A DNA stretch of 52,361 bases. Origin: Paracoccaceae bacterium. GTDB lineage: Bacteria > Pseudomonadota > Alphaproteobacteria > Rhodobacterales > Rhodobacteraceae. Positions 25,401 through 33,998 of the stretch are shown here, one piece after another; the first letter of the stretch is position 1, and each line of letters opens with the position of its first letter. The position numbers and the translations under genes are program-made. Location of the stretch: NCBI GenBank assembly GCA_029244725.1, contig JAQWQJ010000020.1, positions 1-52,361 on the forward strand, read 5' to 3'. The notes under the pieces are model-generated. The model was not told the DNA's origin. It saw only the letters and a list, made by a program, of their open reading frames with translations, and searched no databases.

Positions 25401-26030
25401 ATGAGTGCTGTCCTTGAAACGCTGACCGAGCGCCATGTGCGAGACGCATTTATCTTAGCAACGAAAGTGTTTGTTGAGCACAGCACATTGCACAAAGCAC
25501 TTGGCATAAGGCTGGACGAATATCGTGAATACCTACGGCCGTCTTTCGAAGCCATGGTCAATGAGGGCTTGTCAGTTGTGGCCATATCTGAAGAGACAAA
25601 CGAAGTCGTGGGTTGCCTGATCGCTTCGGATTTTTTGCATCATGTCAGCGGGAATGAAATTGAACTTGGAAAGTTTGGGCCTTTGTCGGCTTTAACCAAC
25701 GCGCTCAATCGACACTATGCCAGCAAGCGACAAATTGGTGAACGAGAGGCTGTTTTGATAGACATGGGTGCAGTCGTGCAAAGTGAGATTGGCGAGGGAA
25801 CTTACCAAGCGATGCGGAATTCTGCACAAAATGTTGCGAAAAACGCAGGCTTTCAGTGGGTGGTCGGTGAATTGTCATCCGCCGCCACCCAGCATGTCGT
25901 TTTGGATAAACTGGGTCACTTGAAAGTTGCAGAGCTGTTTTTTGATGAGTTTGAACATCAGGGGCAGCGTCCGTTCAAAGACATTGCTTCGCCGCCAAGC
26001 ATAATTTTGGCAGAAGGATCTCTTGAGTGA
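25401..26030 (+). CDS. GNAT-like acetyltransferase, unknown substrate
   Basis: The 209-residue protein looks like a divergent GNAT fold similar to arylalkylamine N-acetyltransferases: an N-terminal helical part (VRDAFILATKVFVEHSTLHKAL), a central strand NEVVGCLIASDF, and the acetyl-CoA region VLIDMGAVVQSEIGEGTYQAM in which the usual R/Q-x-x-G-x-G/A loop is only partly kept. It follows the isochorismatase-like gene by 43 bases and is probably the last gene of the operon. Acetylation of an amine made or modified by the oxygenase is a reasonable but unproven role. Confidence 0.6.
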   Translation: MSAVLETLTERHVRDAFILATKVFVEHSTLHKALGIRLDEYREYLRPSFEAMVNEGLSVVAISEETNEVVGCLIASDFLHHVSGNEIELGKFGPLSALTNALNRHYASKRQIGEREAVLIDMGAVVQSEIGEGTYQAMRNSAQNVAKNAGFQWVVGELSSAATQHVVLDKLGHLKVAELFFDEFEHQGQRPFKDIASPPSIILAEGSLE

Positions 26031-26068
26031 CCTTCGAGTGCTGCGCCAATATCCTATTTAGCACGCGT

Positions 26069-27802
26069 TCAGAAAATATCAGGTTCCGGCGTGGGGCCTC
26101 CGAAATCGTTCCTCAAAAAGTCGAAATCACAGCCTTTGTCTGCTTGCTCGATGTGGCGTGTGAACATCCAGCCGTAACCTCGTTCAAATCTTCGAGTTTT
26201 TGGTGCCCAAGCTTCACGGCGACTGTCGAGTTCTTCTTGAGTTACGTCCAAGTGAAGTTTTCGCGCAGGAATATCCAATTCGATGAAGTCACCCGTTTGA
26301 ACAAGGGCGAGCGGACCGCCGATATAAGCTTCTGGGGCGACGTGTAAAACACAGGCGCCAAAGGCCGTGCCCGACATGCGGGCGTCCGAAATCCGAACCA
26401 TATCTCGGTGACCGTCCTTTAACAGGGCTCTTGGCATTGGGATCATACCCCATTCTGGCATGCCTGGACCGCCTCGGGGGCCGGCGTTACGAAGGACTAG
26501 AACGTGATCAGGAGTCATCGGGTAATTTGGGTCGTCGATGATTTCTTTCATTTCAGGATAGCTGTCCGCCACGATGGCTGGGCCGCGATGAACGTGATAT
26601 TTTGGGTCGCACGCAGCGGGTTTTATGACCGCGCCATCGGGTGCAAGGTTACCTTTGAGAACGGCAAGAGAGCCTTCGTGGTAAACTGGATTGGAAAGCG
26701 GGCGGATCACATCTGGATTGTAGTTTTTGGCATCTTTGATGTCGTCGCCGAGTGTCTTTCCACTTACAGTCAACGCTTGCAGGTCTAGCTTTTCGCCCAG
26801 CTCCTTCATCAATGCGCGTAGGCCACCGGCGTAGAAGAAATCCTCCATTAAGTAGGTGTCGCCAGAGGGTCGGATATTAGCAATTACCGGAGTGGTTCGG
26901 CCAATATCATCCAGATCGTCGAGTTTCAGTGGAATTCCCGCACGGCGCGCCATAGCAATTAGGTGGATTATCGCATTTGTTGAGCAGCCAGTAGCCATTG
27001 CGACAGTCACGGCGTTTTCCACCGCCGACTCGGTGATAATTTTGTCCGGTGTTAGGTCATTCCAAACCATATCAACGATCCTACGCCCACAGTTCGCGGC
27101 CATCCGTTGGTGATTGGAGTCTGCGGCAGGGATTGAGGATGCGCCGGGTAGGGTGAGGCCAAGGCCCTCGGCAATCGCGGTCATCGTGCTTGCTGTACCC
27201 ATCGTCATGCAGTGGCCATAGGATCGCGCAATTCCGGTTTCCATTTGAAGGATTTGCTCTTCGCTTACGGTTCCAGCGCGACGCTCATCCCACGCTTTGA
27301 AAGCATCGGTTCCCGAGCCTAGGATTTTACCTGCATAATTACCCCTGAGCATGGGGCCAGCGGGTAAGTATATAAACGGCAAACCCATTGATATTGCGCC
27401 TAATATTAGGCCCGGCGTGGTCTTATCACACCCGCCCATAAGCACGGCCCCATCAATCGGATGCGACCGTAGAAGCTCTTCAGTCTCCATCGCCAGCATA
27501 TTGCGGTAGAGCATTGCAGACGGCTTTACAAATTGCTCGCCTAGCGACATTGCGGGAAGTTCGATAGGCCAACCGCCCGCCTGGTGAATGCCACGCTTCA
27601 CCCATTCCGCGCGCTCTTTGAGATGTGCGTGGCATTGGCTGATTTCGGACCAAGTGTTGATGATAGCGATAGCAGGACGGCCTTCCCAATCTTCGCGAGA
27701 CAGCCCCATTTGCATGGCGCGACTTCTATGACCAAATGACCTCATGTCATCGGGGGCCATCCAGCGCGAAGAACGCAGATCTTCATATTTTTTCTTTGTC
27801 AT
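26069..27802 (-). CDS. IlvD/Edd-family sugar-acid dehydratase
   Basis: This 577-residue protein belongs to the IlvD/Edd dehydratases, close in length and sequence pattern to L-arabinonate/D-xylonate-type dehydratases. Three cysteines that would ligate the [2Fe-2S] cluster are present (NTWSEISQCHAHL, GGCDKTTPG, GHCMTMGTAST), as are the DARMSGTAFG and NLAPDGAVIKPAA blocks. It removes water from a polyhydroxy acid to give a 2-keto-3-deoxy acid. It is divergent from the IolI-like gene, with a strong LacI-type operator between them, which ties it to the inositol locus. The exact substrate, perhaps a uronate- or inositol-derived acid, is not known. Confidence 0.88.
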   Translation of the reverse strand: MTKKKYEDLRSSRWMAPDDMRSFGHRSRAMQMGLSREDWEGRPAIAIINTWSEISQCHAHLKERAEWVKRGIHQAGGWPIELPAMSLGEQFVKPSAMLYRNMLAMETEELLRSHPIDGAVLMGGCDKTTPGLILGAISMGLPFIYLPAGPMLRGNYAGKILGSGTDAFKAWDERRAGTVSEEQILQMETGIARSYGHCMTMGTASTMTAIAEGLGLTLPGASSIPAADSNHQRMAANCGRRIVDMVWNDLTPDKIITESAVENAVTVAMATGCSTNAIIHLIAMARRAGIPLKLDDLDDIGRTTPVIANIRPSGDTYLMEDFFYAGGLRALMKELGEKLDLQALTVSGKTLGDDIKDAKNYNPDVIRPLSNPVYHEGSLAVLKGNLAPDGAVIKPAACDPKYHVHRGPAIVADSYPEMKEIIDDPNYPMTPDHVLVLRNAGPRGGPGMPEWGMIPMPRALLKDGHRDMVRISDARMSGTAFGACVLHVAPEAYIGGPLALVQTGDFIELDIPARKLHLDVTQEELDSRREAWAPKTRRFERGYGWMFTRHIEQADKGCDFDFLRNDFGGPTPEPDIF

Positions 27803-27889
27803 CGTCTAGTACCGTCTCAACCGTTGGTGTTGTCCACTACCACAAAATCTCATTTTTTCCGATTTGTCGCGTAGAACCACTAACCCTTC

Positions 27890-27921
27890 ACACATTTTTG
27901 CAACCGGTGGCAAAAATGTGT
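27890..27921. promoter_or_regulatory. LacI-type operator between dehydratase and IolI-like gene
   Basis: ACACATTTTTGC (27890-27901) and GCAAAAATGTGT (27910-27921) are perfect 12-bp arms around AACCGGTG. The core TTTGCAACCGGT-N-GCAAAA matches a second palindrome at 39151-39168. The central CG and the palindromic form fit LacI/PurR-type regulators. TTGACG at 27921-27926 could be the -35 box of the rightward promoter, so binding would block it. Confidence 0.75.
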
Positions 27922-28004
27922 TGACGCAGACGAAGTAATCGCACCAATCTAAGAAGGTCGAAAGATTCGAGACAGAATCTCGACAAAGACAGACTGGGAG
28001 AACA

Positions 28005-28823
28005 ATGCTCGATTTCGGGTTAAATCAGGTCACAATGTCCGAAGTTCCGCTTGGGGACTTCTTGGATGCCGCCGCCCAGTTGGGGTGCGTTGGTGTTGAA
28101 TTGCGAAATGATCTAGGACGCTCGATGTTCGACGGTGCGCCCGCTCGCGATGTGCGTGGACAAGTAAAAGACCGAGGTCTCCGTCTACTTGGTTTGTCTG
28201 AGATTTATCCTATCAATCGTTGGTCAGATAAAATTGAGGATGAACTTCGTGCCTTGATTGAAGTGGCGATAGAAGCAGGTGCGGAAACTATTAACCTAAT
28301 CCCCTGCAACGATGGTTCGGGAACCGACGTCCAAACTAGGCGCGATGATCTTGACCAAGCAATCGCTGGCTGTTTACCCGTTCTCAAAGACGCAGGCGTC
28401 ATTGCTCTTATTGAGCCTCTTGGTTTTGAGCGCTCGTCGCTTCAACTGAAGTCTGAGCTGATAGACTCTATCGACCGCATGGGCGCGACGGGATCTATCA
28501 AGATCGTTCACGATACTTTTCATCACACATTGGCTGGTGAAGCTGACATGTATTCAAGCCAAACTGGGATTGTTCACATCTCAGGGGTTTCGACAGCAAC
28601 TTTGCCGATTGCCCAAATGGAAGATAAGCACCGAGGTTTGATCGACGGGCAGGACCGTTTGGACAACTTGGGCCAAATCAAATCACTAAACGATGCTGGG
28701 TACACCGGCGTATTTTCATTCGAATGTTTTGCAACTGAAGTGCGTAATCACCCGCACCCGAAAGAAGCGATTCAAAGATCAATAGATTTCATATCGTCAC
28801 GGACGCAGCAAATGGCGGCGTAA
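28005..28823 (+). CDS. IolI-like TIM-barrel isomerase/epimerase
   Basis: The 272-residue protein is a sugar phosphate isomerase-like TIM barrel. Segments match B. subtilis IolI: FGLNQVTM at the first strand, ALIEPLGFERSSL, KIVHDTFHHTLAGE (metal-ligand region), and LIDGQDRLDNLGQIKSL. IolI converts 2-keto-myo-inositol to 1-keto-D-chiro-inositol, so this enzyme would let D-chiro-inositol or a keto-inositol enter the pathway. GGGAG precedes the start. It is the first rightward gene from the operator at 27890-27921 and is followed by the transporter genes. Confidence 0.75.
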   Translation: MLDFGLNQVTMSEVPLGDFLDAAAQLGCVGVELRNDLGRSMFDGAPARDVRGQVKDRGLRLLGLSEIYPINRWSDKIEDELRALIEVAIEAGAETINLIPCNDGSGTDVQTRRDDLDQAIAGCLPVLKDAGVIALIEPLGFERSSLQLKSELIDSIDRMGATGSIKIVHDTFHHTLAGEADMYSSQTGIVHISGVSTATLPIAQMEDKHRGLIDGQDRLDNLGQIKSLNDAGYTGVFSFECFATEVRNHPHPKEAIQRSIDFISSRTQQMAA

Positions 28824-28904
28824 CGCGGAGATTGAATACCCTGATTTAGGGATTTCCGGTTGAAAAATTAGGCGTACCGGACGCCATTCCTTGGGAGGAT
28901 TAAA

Positions 28905-29843
28905 ATGAAAAAGACTCTAACAACAGCAAGCATTATCGCAATGATGGCATCAGGTGCAGTTGCACAGGAAATCGGCGCCACATTTTCGCGTTTCGATGAC
29001 AACTGGTTGACAGTTCTGCGTAACGGCATGGTTGAGTATGCTTCAACTATTGATGGCCTGTCCTATCAGCAAGAAGATGCGACTGACGATCTTGCTAAGC
29101 AAATCGACCAAGTTCGTAACTTCGTTGCAAACGGCGTTGACGCGATCATTGTGAACATCGTTGACACATCTGCTGGTGCTGCGGTTTCAGCTGCTGCTGG
29201 CGACACTCCACTGGTCTACGTAAACCGTGAGCCTGACAACGTTGACGTACTGCCTGCAACACAGGCATTTGTTGCTTCAAACGAAATTGAATCTGGCACT
29301 CTTTCGGCATTTGAAATCTGTAAGAACCTACGTGCAGACGGAAAAGCCGGTGGCGCTACTGGTTATCTGATGAACGGTCAGCTTTCGAACCAAGCTGCTG
29401 TTCAGCGTTCTAAGGACGTGCATGACGTAATCGGCATGGACATGTGTAACTTCATGACCATCATCGATGAGCAGACTGCAAACTGGTCTCGCGACGAAGC
29501 ACAAGACCTTATGACTAACTGGATGTCTTCGGGCGAGCCTTTCGACTTCGTTCTTGCGAACAACGACGAAATGGCAATCGGCGCGATCCAAGCTATGAAG
29601 GCTGCTGGTCTTGATATGGCTGACGTACAGGTTGGTGGCGTTGACGCATCTCAGGATGCTTTGCTTGTAATGGCTGCTGGCGACTATGACGTCACAGTGT
29701 TCCAAGACTCTGTTGGCCAAGGTACAGGATCAATCGATGCTGCACTTAAGTTGATTGCTGGCGAAAAAGTAGACACAAAAGTCTACATTCCATTCAAGCT
29801 GGTTACACCTGCGAACATGGGTGAGTTCCTAGCGAAGAACTAA
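28905..29843 (+). CDS. Sugar/inositol ABC transporter substrate-binding protein
   Basis: This 312-residue protein has a signal peptide (residues 1-20, cleavage after AVA) and a Peripla_BP_4 (RbsB/IbpA-type) sugar-binding fold with GATFSRFDDNWLTVL, VDAIIVNIVDTSA, VYVNREP and ANNDEMAIGAIQAM. GGGAGG lies upstream of the ATG. The 81-base gap before it has a short GGCGT-ACGCC hairpin. Context (iolG two genes later and IolI-like before) points to inositol or an inositol derivative as ligand. It is followed by an intercistronic terminator-like hairpin, as often seen behind highly expressed binding-protein genes. Confidence 0.92.
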   Translation: MKKTLTTASIIAMMASGAVAQEIGATFSRFDDNWLTVLRNGMVEYASTIDGLSYQQEDATDDLAKQIDQVRNFVANGVDAIIVNIVDTSAGAAVSAAAGDTPLVYVNREPDNVDVLPATQAFVASNEIESGTLSAFEICKNLRADGKAGGATGYLMNGQLSNQAAVQRSKDVHDVIGMDMCNFMTIIDEQTANWSRDEAQDLMTNWMSSGEPFDFVLANNDEMAIGAIQAMKAAGLDMADVQVGGVDASQDALLVMAAGDYDVTVFQDSVGQGTGSIDAALKLIAGEKVDTKVYIPFKLVTPANMGEFLAKN

Positions 29844-29865
29844 TTTCGTTCTGACTAAGAATTGG

Positions 29866-29896
29866 GGCGCGGCGCAAAAGCGGCGCGCCTCTTTTT
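29866..29896 (+). terminator. Attenuator-like hairpin after binding-protein gene
   Basis: GGCGCG plus CGC pair with GCG plus CGCGCC around an AAAA loop, interrupted by one G-G mismatch, and are followed by TCTTTTT. The structure sits in the 90-base gap between the binding protein and permease genes. It probably terminates part of the transcripts and so raises the binding-protein to permease ratio. Confidence 0.7.
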
Positions 29897-29933
29897 AAAA
29901 CTGCCACAAAAGACAACAAAAGAGGTATTCAGA

Positions 29934-31007
29934 ATGTCAGAAACCAGCCACGGTATTGGTGGGCTCACGTTCGACAAATCAAAGCGATCTTGGCCGAACG
30001 AAATGAATATCTTACTTGCGCTGATAATTATCGTCGTAATTTTCGAAATTCTGGGACAGGTCCTGCCCTATATGAAAGATCAAAGCTTCCTGTTTGATAG
30101 CAGAGACCGCTTTGACAGCATTTTCAACGAAGCACGACTAAAGATCATTATCTTACAGGTTGCCATTATTGGGATCATTGCCCTTGGGGTGACGCAAGTC
30201 ATCATTACAGCCGGTATCGATCTTAGCTCTGGACCGTTGGTTGCCGCGACGGCGATGATCGCGATGAGCTTTGGCCAAACCGAATTGGTCAACGGTTTCG
30301 CAAATCCAAAAGCATTGTTTGGCACATGGGCCATGGATCTTCCGGTGCTCATCCCGATAGCCGTAGGATTGGCCTTTGGGGCCTTTATAGGGGCCATCAA
30401 CGGGACGTTTATCGCCTATCTTCGCATACCACCGTTTATCGCGACATTGGGAATGTTCCTGATTTGCCGCGGGATCGCACTTTGGTGGTCAGGCGGGAAC
30501 CCGATTTCTTTCCCCACAGAGAGCTACAAAGCAATCGGCGCTGGCATGATGCCGGTGGTATGGTTCCTATCGCTGGCCGTAATCTTTCACTTGATCATGC
30601 GCTATACGGTTTACGGCAAACACACTTATGCGATTGGTTCCAACGAAGAAGCCGCGCGGATGTCCGGGATCAACGTGAAGCGCCACAAAGTCATGGTTTA
30701 CATGATCGCTTCTATGCTAGCCGCTTTTGCTGGGGTTATTCTTGCGTCCAAAAGTGAAACCGCGCAGGCGGGTATGGGTGAATTTTACGAACTCTTTGCG
30801 ATTGCCATGGCCGTTATCGGCGGCATCAGTTTGCAGGGTGGCCGTGGGTCCATAGTCGGCACGGTTTTGGGGGCGATGGTCCTTGGGGTCATCCGATCTG
30901 GTTTTACCTATATCAAACTAGATGGTTCTTATCAGTTGATGGCAATGGGTAGCATTATTATCGCCGCGATTGTTCTTGACCAGTATCGACAACGAAACAA
31001 AGCATAG
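29934..31007 (+). CDS. Sugar/inositol ABC transporter permease
   Basis: The 357-residue RbsC-type permease has about nine helices, including the conserved GVTQVIITAGIDLSSGPLVA and the C-terminal GGISLQGGRGSIVGTVLGA. The ATG at 29934 has AGAGG upstream; an earlier TTG would run through the preceding hairpin. A hydrophilic segment near residues 40-65 (MKDQSFLFDSRDRFDSIFNE) is a periplasmic loop common in inositol permeases. It forms the membrane pore with the binding protein and ATPase genes on either side. Confidence 0.93.
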   Translation: MSETSHGIGGLTFDKSKRSWPNEMNILLALIIIVVIFEILGQVLPYMKDQSFLFDSRDRFDSIFNEARLKIIILQVAIIGIIALGVTQVIITAGIDLSSGPLVAATAMIAMSFGQTELVNGFANPKALFGTWAMDLPVLIPIAVGLAFGAFIGAINGTFIAYLRIPPFIATLGMFLICRGIALWWSGGNPISFPTESYKAIGAGMMPVVWFLSLAVIFHLIMRYTVYGKHTYAIGSNEEAARMSGINVKRHKVMVYMIASMLAAFAGVILASKSETAQAGMGEFYELFAIAMAVIGGISLQGGRGSIVGTVLGAMVLGVIRSGFTYIKLDGSYQLMAMGSIIIAAIVLDQYRQRNKA

Positions 31008-31021
31008 GGTGGAGAACTGAA

Positions 31022-31807
31022 ATGAGCGACGACATAGTTCTAAAAACAGAAGATCTGACCAAACACTACGGTGGTGTTCACGCCCTTCAGAATGCAAATT
31101 TTGAAATGAAAATGGGTGAACATGTGGCCATCATGGGCGACAACGGTGCGGGAAAATCCACATTCGTTCGCCAGATTACGGGTGTGGAACAGCGTACGGC
31201 CGGCAAGGTTTGGTTGTACGGCGACGAAGTCAATTTTTCGGGGCCGCTAGACGCCCGTGAAGCTGGCATAGAAACAGTGTTCCAAACGCTGGCTTTGGCG
31301 GATGACTTGGATGTGCCTGACAACCTGTTCCTTGGCCGCGAAAAGACATACGCCGATTGGCTCGGCCCTTTCCGGCTGTTGGACTACAAGGGCATGCGCC
31401 GAGCAACCATGGCCGGATTGGAAAAAACGGGGGTCAAAATTCCCAACATCCGCAATTCCATCCGCAACATGTCTGGTGGTCAGCGTCAGTGTGTTGCGAT
31501 TGCACGGACAGCGACCTTTCATTCACGTTTGACGATCATGGATGAGCCGACAGCGGCTTTGGGTGTTCAAGAAACCGCTCAGGTGGAAAACATTGTCCGA
31601 CAGCTAAAAGAACAGGGCGAACCCCTGATCCTAGTTAGCCACAACATGCGTCAGGTCTTTGACTTGGTGGATCGCGTTGTTGTGTTCCGTCGCGGCCGCA
31701 TCTGCGCCAACCTTGATATCAAGAGTGGCGATTACACAGGCGAGGACGTCGTTTCCTACATCACCGGTGCAAAAACGGGTGAAGAATACATGGAACACGC
31801 AACTTAA
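31022..31807 (+). CDS. Sugar/inositol ABC transporter ATP-binding protein
   Basis: The 261-residue ATPase has Walker A GDNGAGKST, signature MSGGQRQ, Walker B LTIMDEPTAALG, and switch SHNM. It is a single-domain protein, unlike the tandem RbsA type, as in the inositol/fructose (FrcA) branch. It follows the permease gene by 14 bases, and its TAA overlaps the ATG of iolG by one base, so transporter and first catabolic enzyme are co-translated. Confidence 0.93.
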   Translation: MSDDIVLKTEDLTKHYGGVHALQNANFEMKMGEHVAIMGDNGAGKSTFVRQITGVEQRTAGKVWLYGDEVNFSGPLDAREAGIETVFQTLALADDLDVPDNLFLGREKTYADWLGPFRLLDYKGMRRATMAGLEKTGVKIPNIRNSIRNMSGGQRQCVAIARTATFHSRLTIMDEPTAALGVQETAQVENIVRQLKEQGEPLILVSHNMRQVFDLVDRVVVFRRGRICANLDIKSGDYTGEDVVSYITGAKTGEEYMEHAT

Positions 31808-32799
31808 TGAACGTTCGTTTTGCCATTTTGGGCGCGGGTCGGATCGGTCAGGTCCATGCCCGCGCCGTCGCTTCAGTGCGAAACGCGCAATTGATCGCCG
31901 TCGCCGAACCCTTTGCCGAGGCCGCAAAAGCGGTGCAAGAAGAGTTTGGTTGCGACATTCGCACGATTGATGAAATCGCAGCATCTGATGATGTTGACGC
32001 GGTGGCGATCTGCACTCCTACAGACACGCATGCTGATTTGATTGAGCAGTTTGTGAATGCGGGCAAGGCAGTGTTTTGCGAAAAGCCAATCGACTTGGAC
32101 ATCGAACGTGTCCGCGCTTGTCTTACGCATGTTCAGGCTAAAAGCGGCCGGTTGATGCTAGGGTTTAATCGTCGCTTTGATCCTGATTTTATGGCTCTTA
32201 AATCTGCTATCGATGACGGAAAAATCGGTGATGTTGAGATGGTGACAATCACCAGCCGCGATCCCTCTCCGCCGCCATATGATTACATCACACGCTCAGG
32301 CGGCATATTCCGCGACATGACTATCCATGATTTTGACGTTGCCCGTTGGATTTTGGACGAGGAAATCACCTCGGTTCAGGCGGCGGCATCTGTGTTGACT
32401 GACCCAAAGATCAAAGAACTAGGTGACTACGATAGTGCAAATCTGATTTTGACCACTGCAAGTGGCAAGCAATGCACGATCAATAACTCACGTCGGGCAA
32501 CGTATGGCTACGATCAGCGCATAGAGGTGCATGGCTCCTTAGGGTCTGTACGTGCAGAAAATCAGCGCGAGGCAAATATTGAAATTGCGGGCGAGGGTGG
32601 CTATGAGCGCCCTCCTTTGTTGAACTTTTTCATGACGCGATACGTGAAAGCGTACGCCAACGAAATCGAGGCGTTTGTTCAGGCCGTTGCAAACGACAGC
32701 CCTATGCCCGTGACAGGCGAAGATGGTTTGCGTGCACTCGAATTGGCTGAAGCTGCATTGAAATCGGTGGAAACCGGCCAGTCGATTTACCCGTGTTGA
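31807..32799 (+). CDS. iolG: Inositol 2-dehydrogenase
   Basis: The 330-residue Gfo/Idh/MocA protein oxidises myo-inositol to 2-keto-myo-inositol with NAD. It shows the Rossmann loop GAGRIGQVHA, EKPIDLD with the catalytic lysine, GFNRRFDPDF, the GGIFRDMTIHDFDVARW block (active-site Asp/His), and the C-terminal NSRRATYGYDQRIEVHG characteristic of IolG. It is coupled to the ABC transporter and followed by the PhyH-type gene. Of the three Gfo/Idh/MocA proteins in the locus this has the best fit to authentic inositol dehydrogenase. Confidence 0.93.
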   Translation: MNVRFAILGAGRIGQVHARAVASVRNAQLIAVAEPFAEAAKAVQEEFGCDIRTIDEIAASDDVDAVAICTPTDTHADLIEQFVNAGKAVFCEKPIDLDIERVRACLTHVQAKSGRLMLGFNRRFDPDFMALKSAIDDGKIGDVEMVTITSRDPSPPPYDYITRSGGIFRDMTIHDFDVARWILDEEITSVQAAASVLTDPKIKELGDYDSANLILTTASGKQCTINNSRRATYGYDQRIEVHGSLGSVRAENQREANIEIAGEGGYERPPLLNFFMTRYVKAYANEIEAFVQAVANDSPMPVTGEDGLRALELAEAALKSVETGQSIYPC

Positions 32800-32840
32800 G
32801 CAACGCTTAGAACTGAAACCCTTCGTATTAAGGATAGAGT

Positions 32841-33986
32841 ATGCAAGGCTACTTTACCGAAAATGATTGCGACATAGATGAGTTCGAAGCTCTGATCGCT
32901 GAACCTGTTGATGCCAACGAAGTTCCTTTCGCCGACTGTATAATAAATAGAGTCCCGATCTATAGTGCCGACAGAGTGGCTGCGGCGCTAGAAGACCCGA
33001 GTGATCGGTCAGCGATTATGGCTGAATGGGCGCGCGTCATAGGACAACTGTCAGGTGTCGTTGTTCTGAAGGGTGCCATGCCCGACCTCCAGGCAGTTGA
33101 TGAAGCTACGGCTGCGTTTGAAGCAATTATCAAAGAGGAACTAACCGGTTCGTCCGGTGGGGACCACTTTGGAGAACGAGGCGCTAACGATCGTATTTGG
33201 AACTCAGCACAAAAGCTTTGTTTGCACGATCCAAAATTATTCGCCCGCTATTTTGCGAGCCCTGCAATTGCAGCCGTTAGTGAGGCTTGGTTAGGCCCTT
33301 GGTGGCAAATGACCGCGCAGGTAAATCTAGTTCGACCTGGCGGCAAGGCGCAAACATGCCATCGCGACTATCACCTTGGCTTTATGACGCAAGAACAGGC
33401 GCAAGCGTTTCCGGCCCATGCTCACATGCTTTCGGCCAGTATGACGCTACAAGGCGCAGTCGCTCATTGCGATATGCCGATAGAAAGCGGTCCAACGAAA
33501 CTGCTTCCCAATTCGCAACGCTATGGACCGGGGTATGTTGCAACATTGCTGCCGGAATTTAGAGAGTTATTTGAGAAGCATCATGTCCAATTGCCGCTCG
33601 AAAAAGGCGACGCCGTGTTTTTCAATCCAGCACTGTTTCATGCGGCCGGCGACAATCGATCGGCAGACATCCATAGAATGGCAAACTTGATGCAAATCGG
33701 CTCGGCTATGGGGCGCACTTTGGAACGGATTGACCGAACCGCGATGGTGCGTGCGGTCTACCCCGCAATGCGAGAATTGAACCTTCAAGGCCAGGCACGT
33801 TCGGCAGCTATTGCAGCGACGGCCGAGGGTTATGCGTTCCCAACAAACTTGGATACTGATCCACCAATTGGTGGACTGGCCTCTGAAAGCCAAGCGGAAC
33901 TGTTGGCCCGAGCACTGGATCAAGGTTTAACCGAAGACGCATTCAATGGCGCCTTGGACGAAAACAGAGCACGTCGATTGCCCTAG
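32841..33986 (+). CDS. Phytanoyl-CoA dioxygenase (PhyH) family Fe(II)/2OG oxygenase
   Basis: The 381-residue protein belongs to the PhyH dioxygenases. The metal triad is visible as His174-x-Asp176 (QTCHRDYHLG) and His267 (NPALFHAAGDNRS), with arginines just after His267 for 2OG. The N-terminal 140 residues are helical and specific to its subfamily. TAAGGA lies upstream of the ATG. It sits between iolG and an iolB gene and is not part of the known myo-inositol pathway. An attractive role is oxidative demethylation or hydroxylation of an inositol derivative, but the substrate is unknown. Confidence 0.85.
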   Translation: MQGYFTENDCDIDEFEALIAEPVDANEVPFADCIINRVPIYSADRVAAALEDPSDRSAIMAEWARVIGQLSGVVVLKGAMPDLQAVDEATAAFEAIIKEELTGSSGGDHFGERGANDRIWNSAQKLCLHDPKLFARYFASPAIAAVSEAWLGPWWQMTAQVNLVRPGGKAQTCHRDYHLGFMTQEQAQAFPAHAHMLSASMTLQGAVAHCDMPIESGPTKLLPNSQRYGPGYVATLLPEFRELFEKHHVQLPLEKGDAVFFNPALFHAAGDNRSADIHRMANLMQIGSAMGRTLERIDRTAMVRAVYPAMRELNLQGQARSAAIAATAEGYAFPTNLDTDPPIGGLASESQAELLARALDQGLTEDAFNGALDENRARRLP

Positions 33987-33998
33987 TAAGGATTGAGA

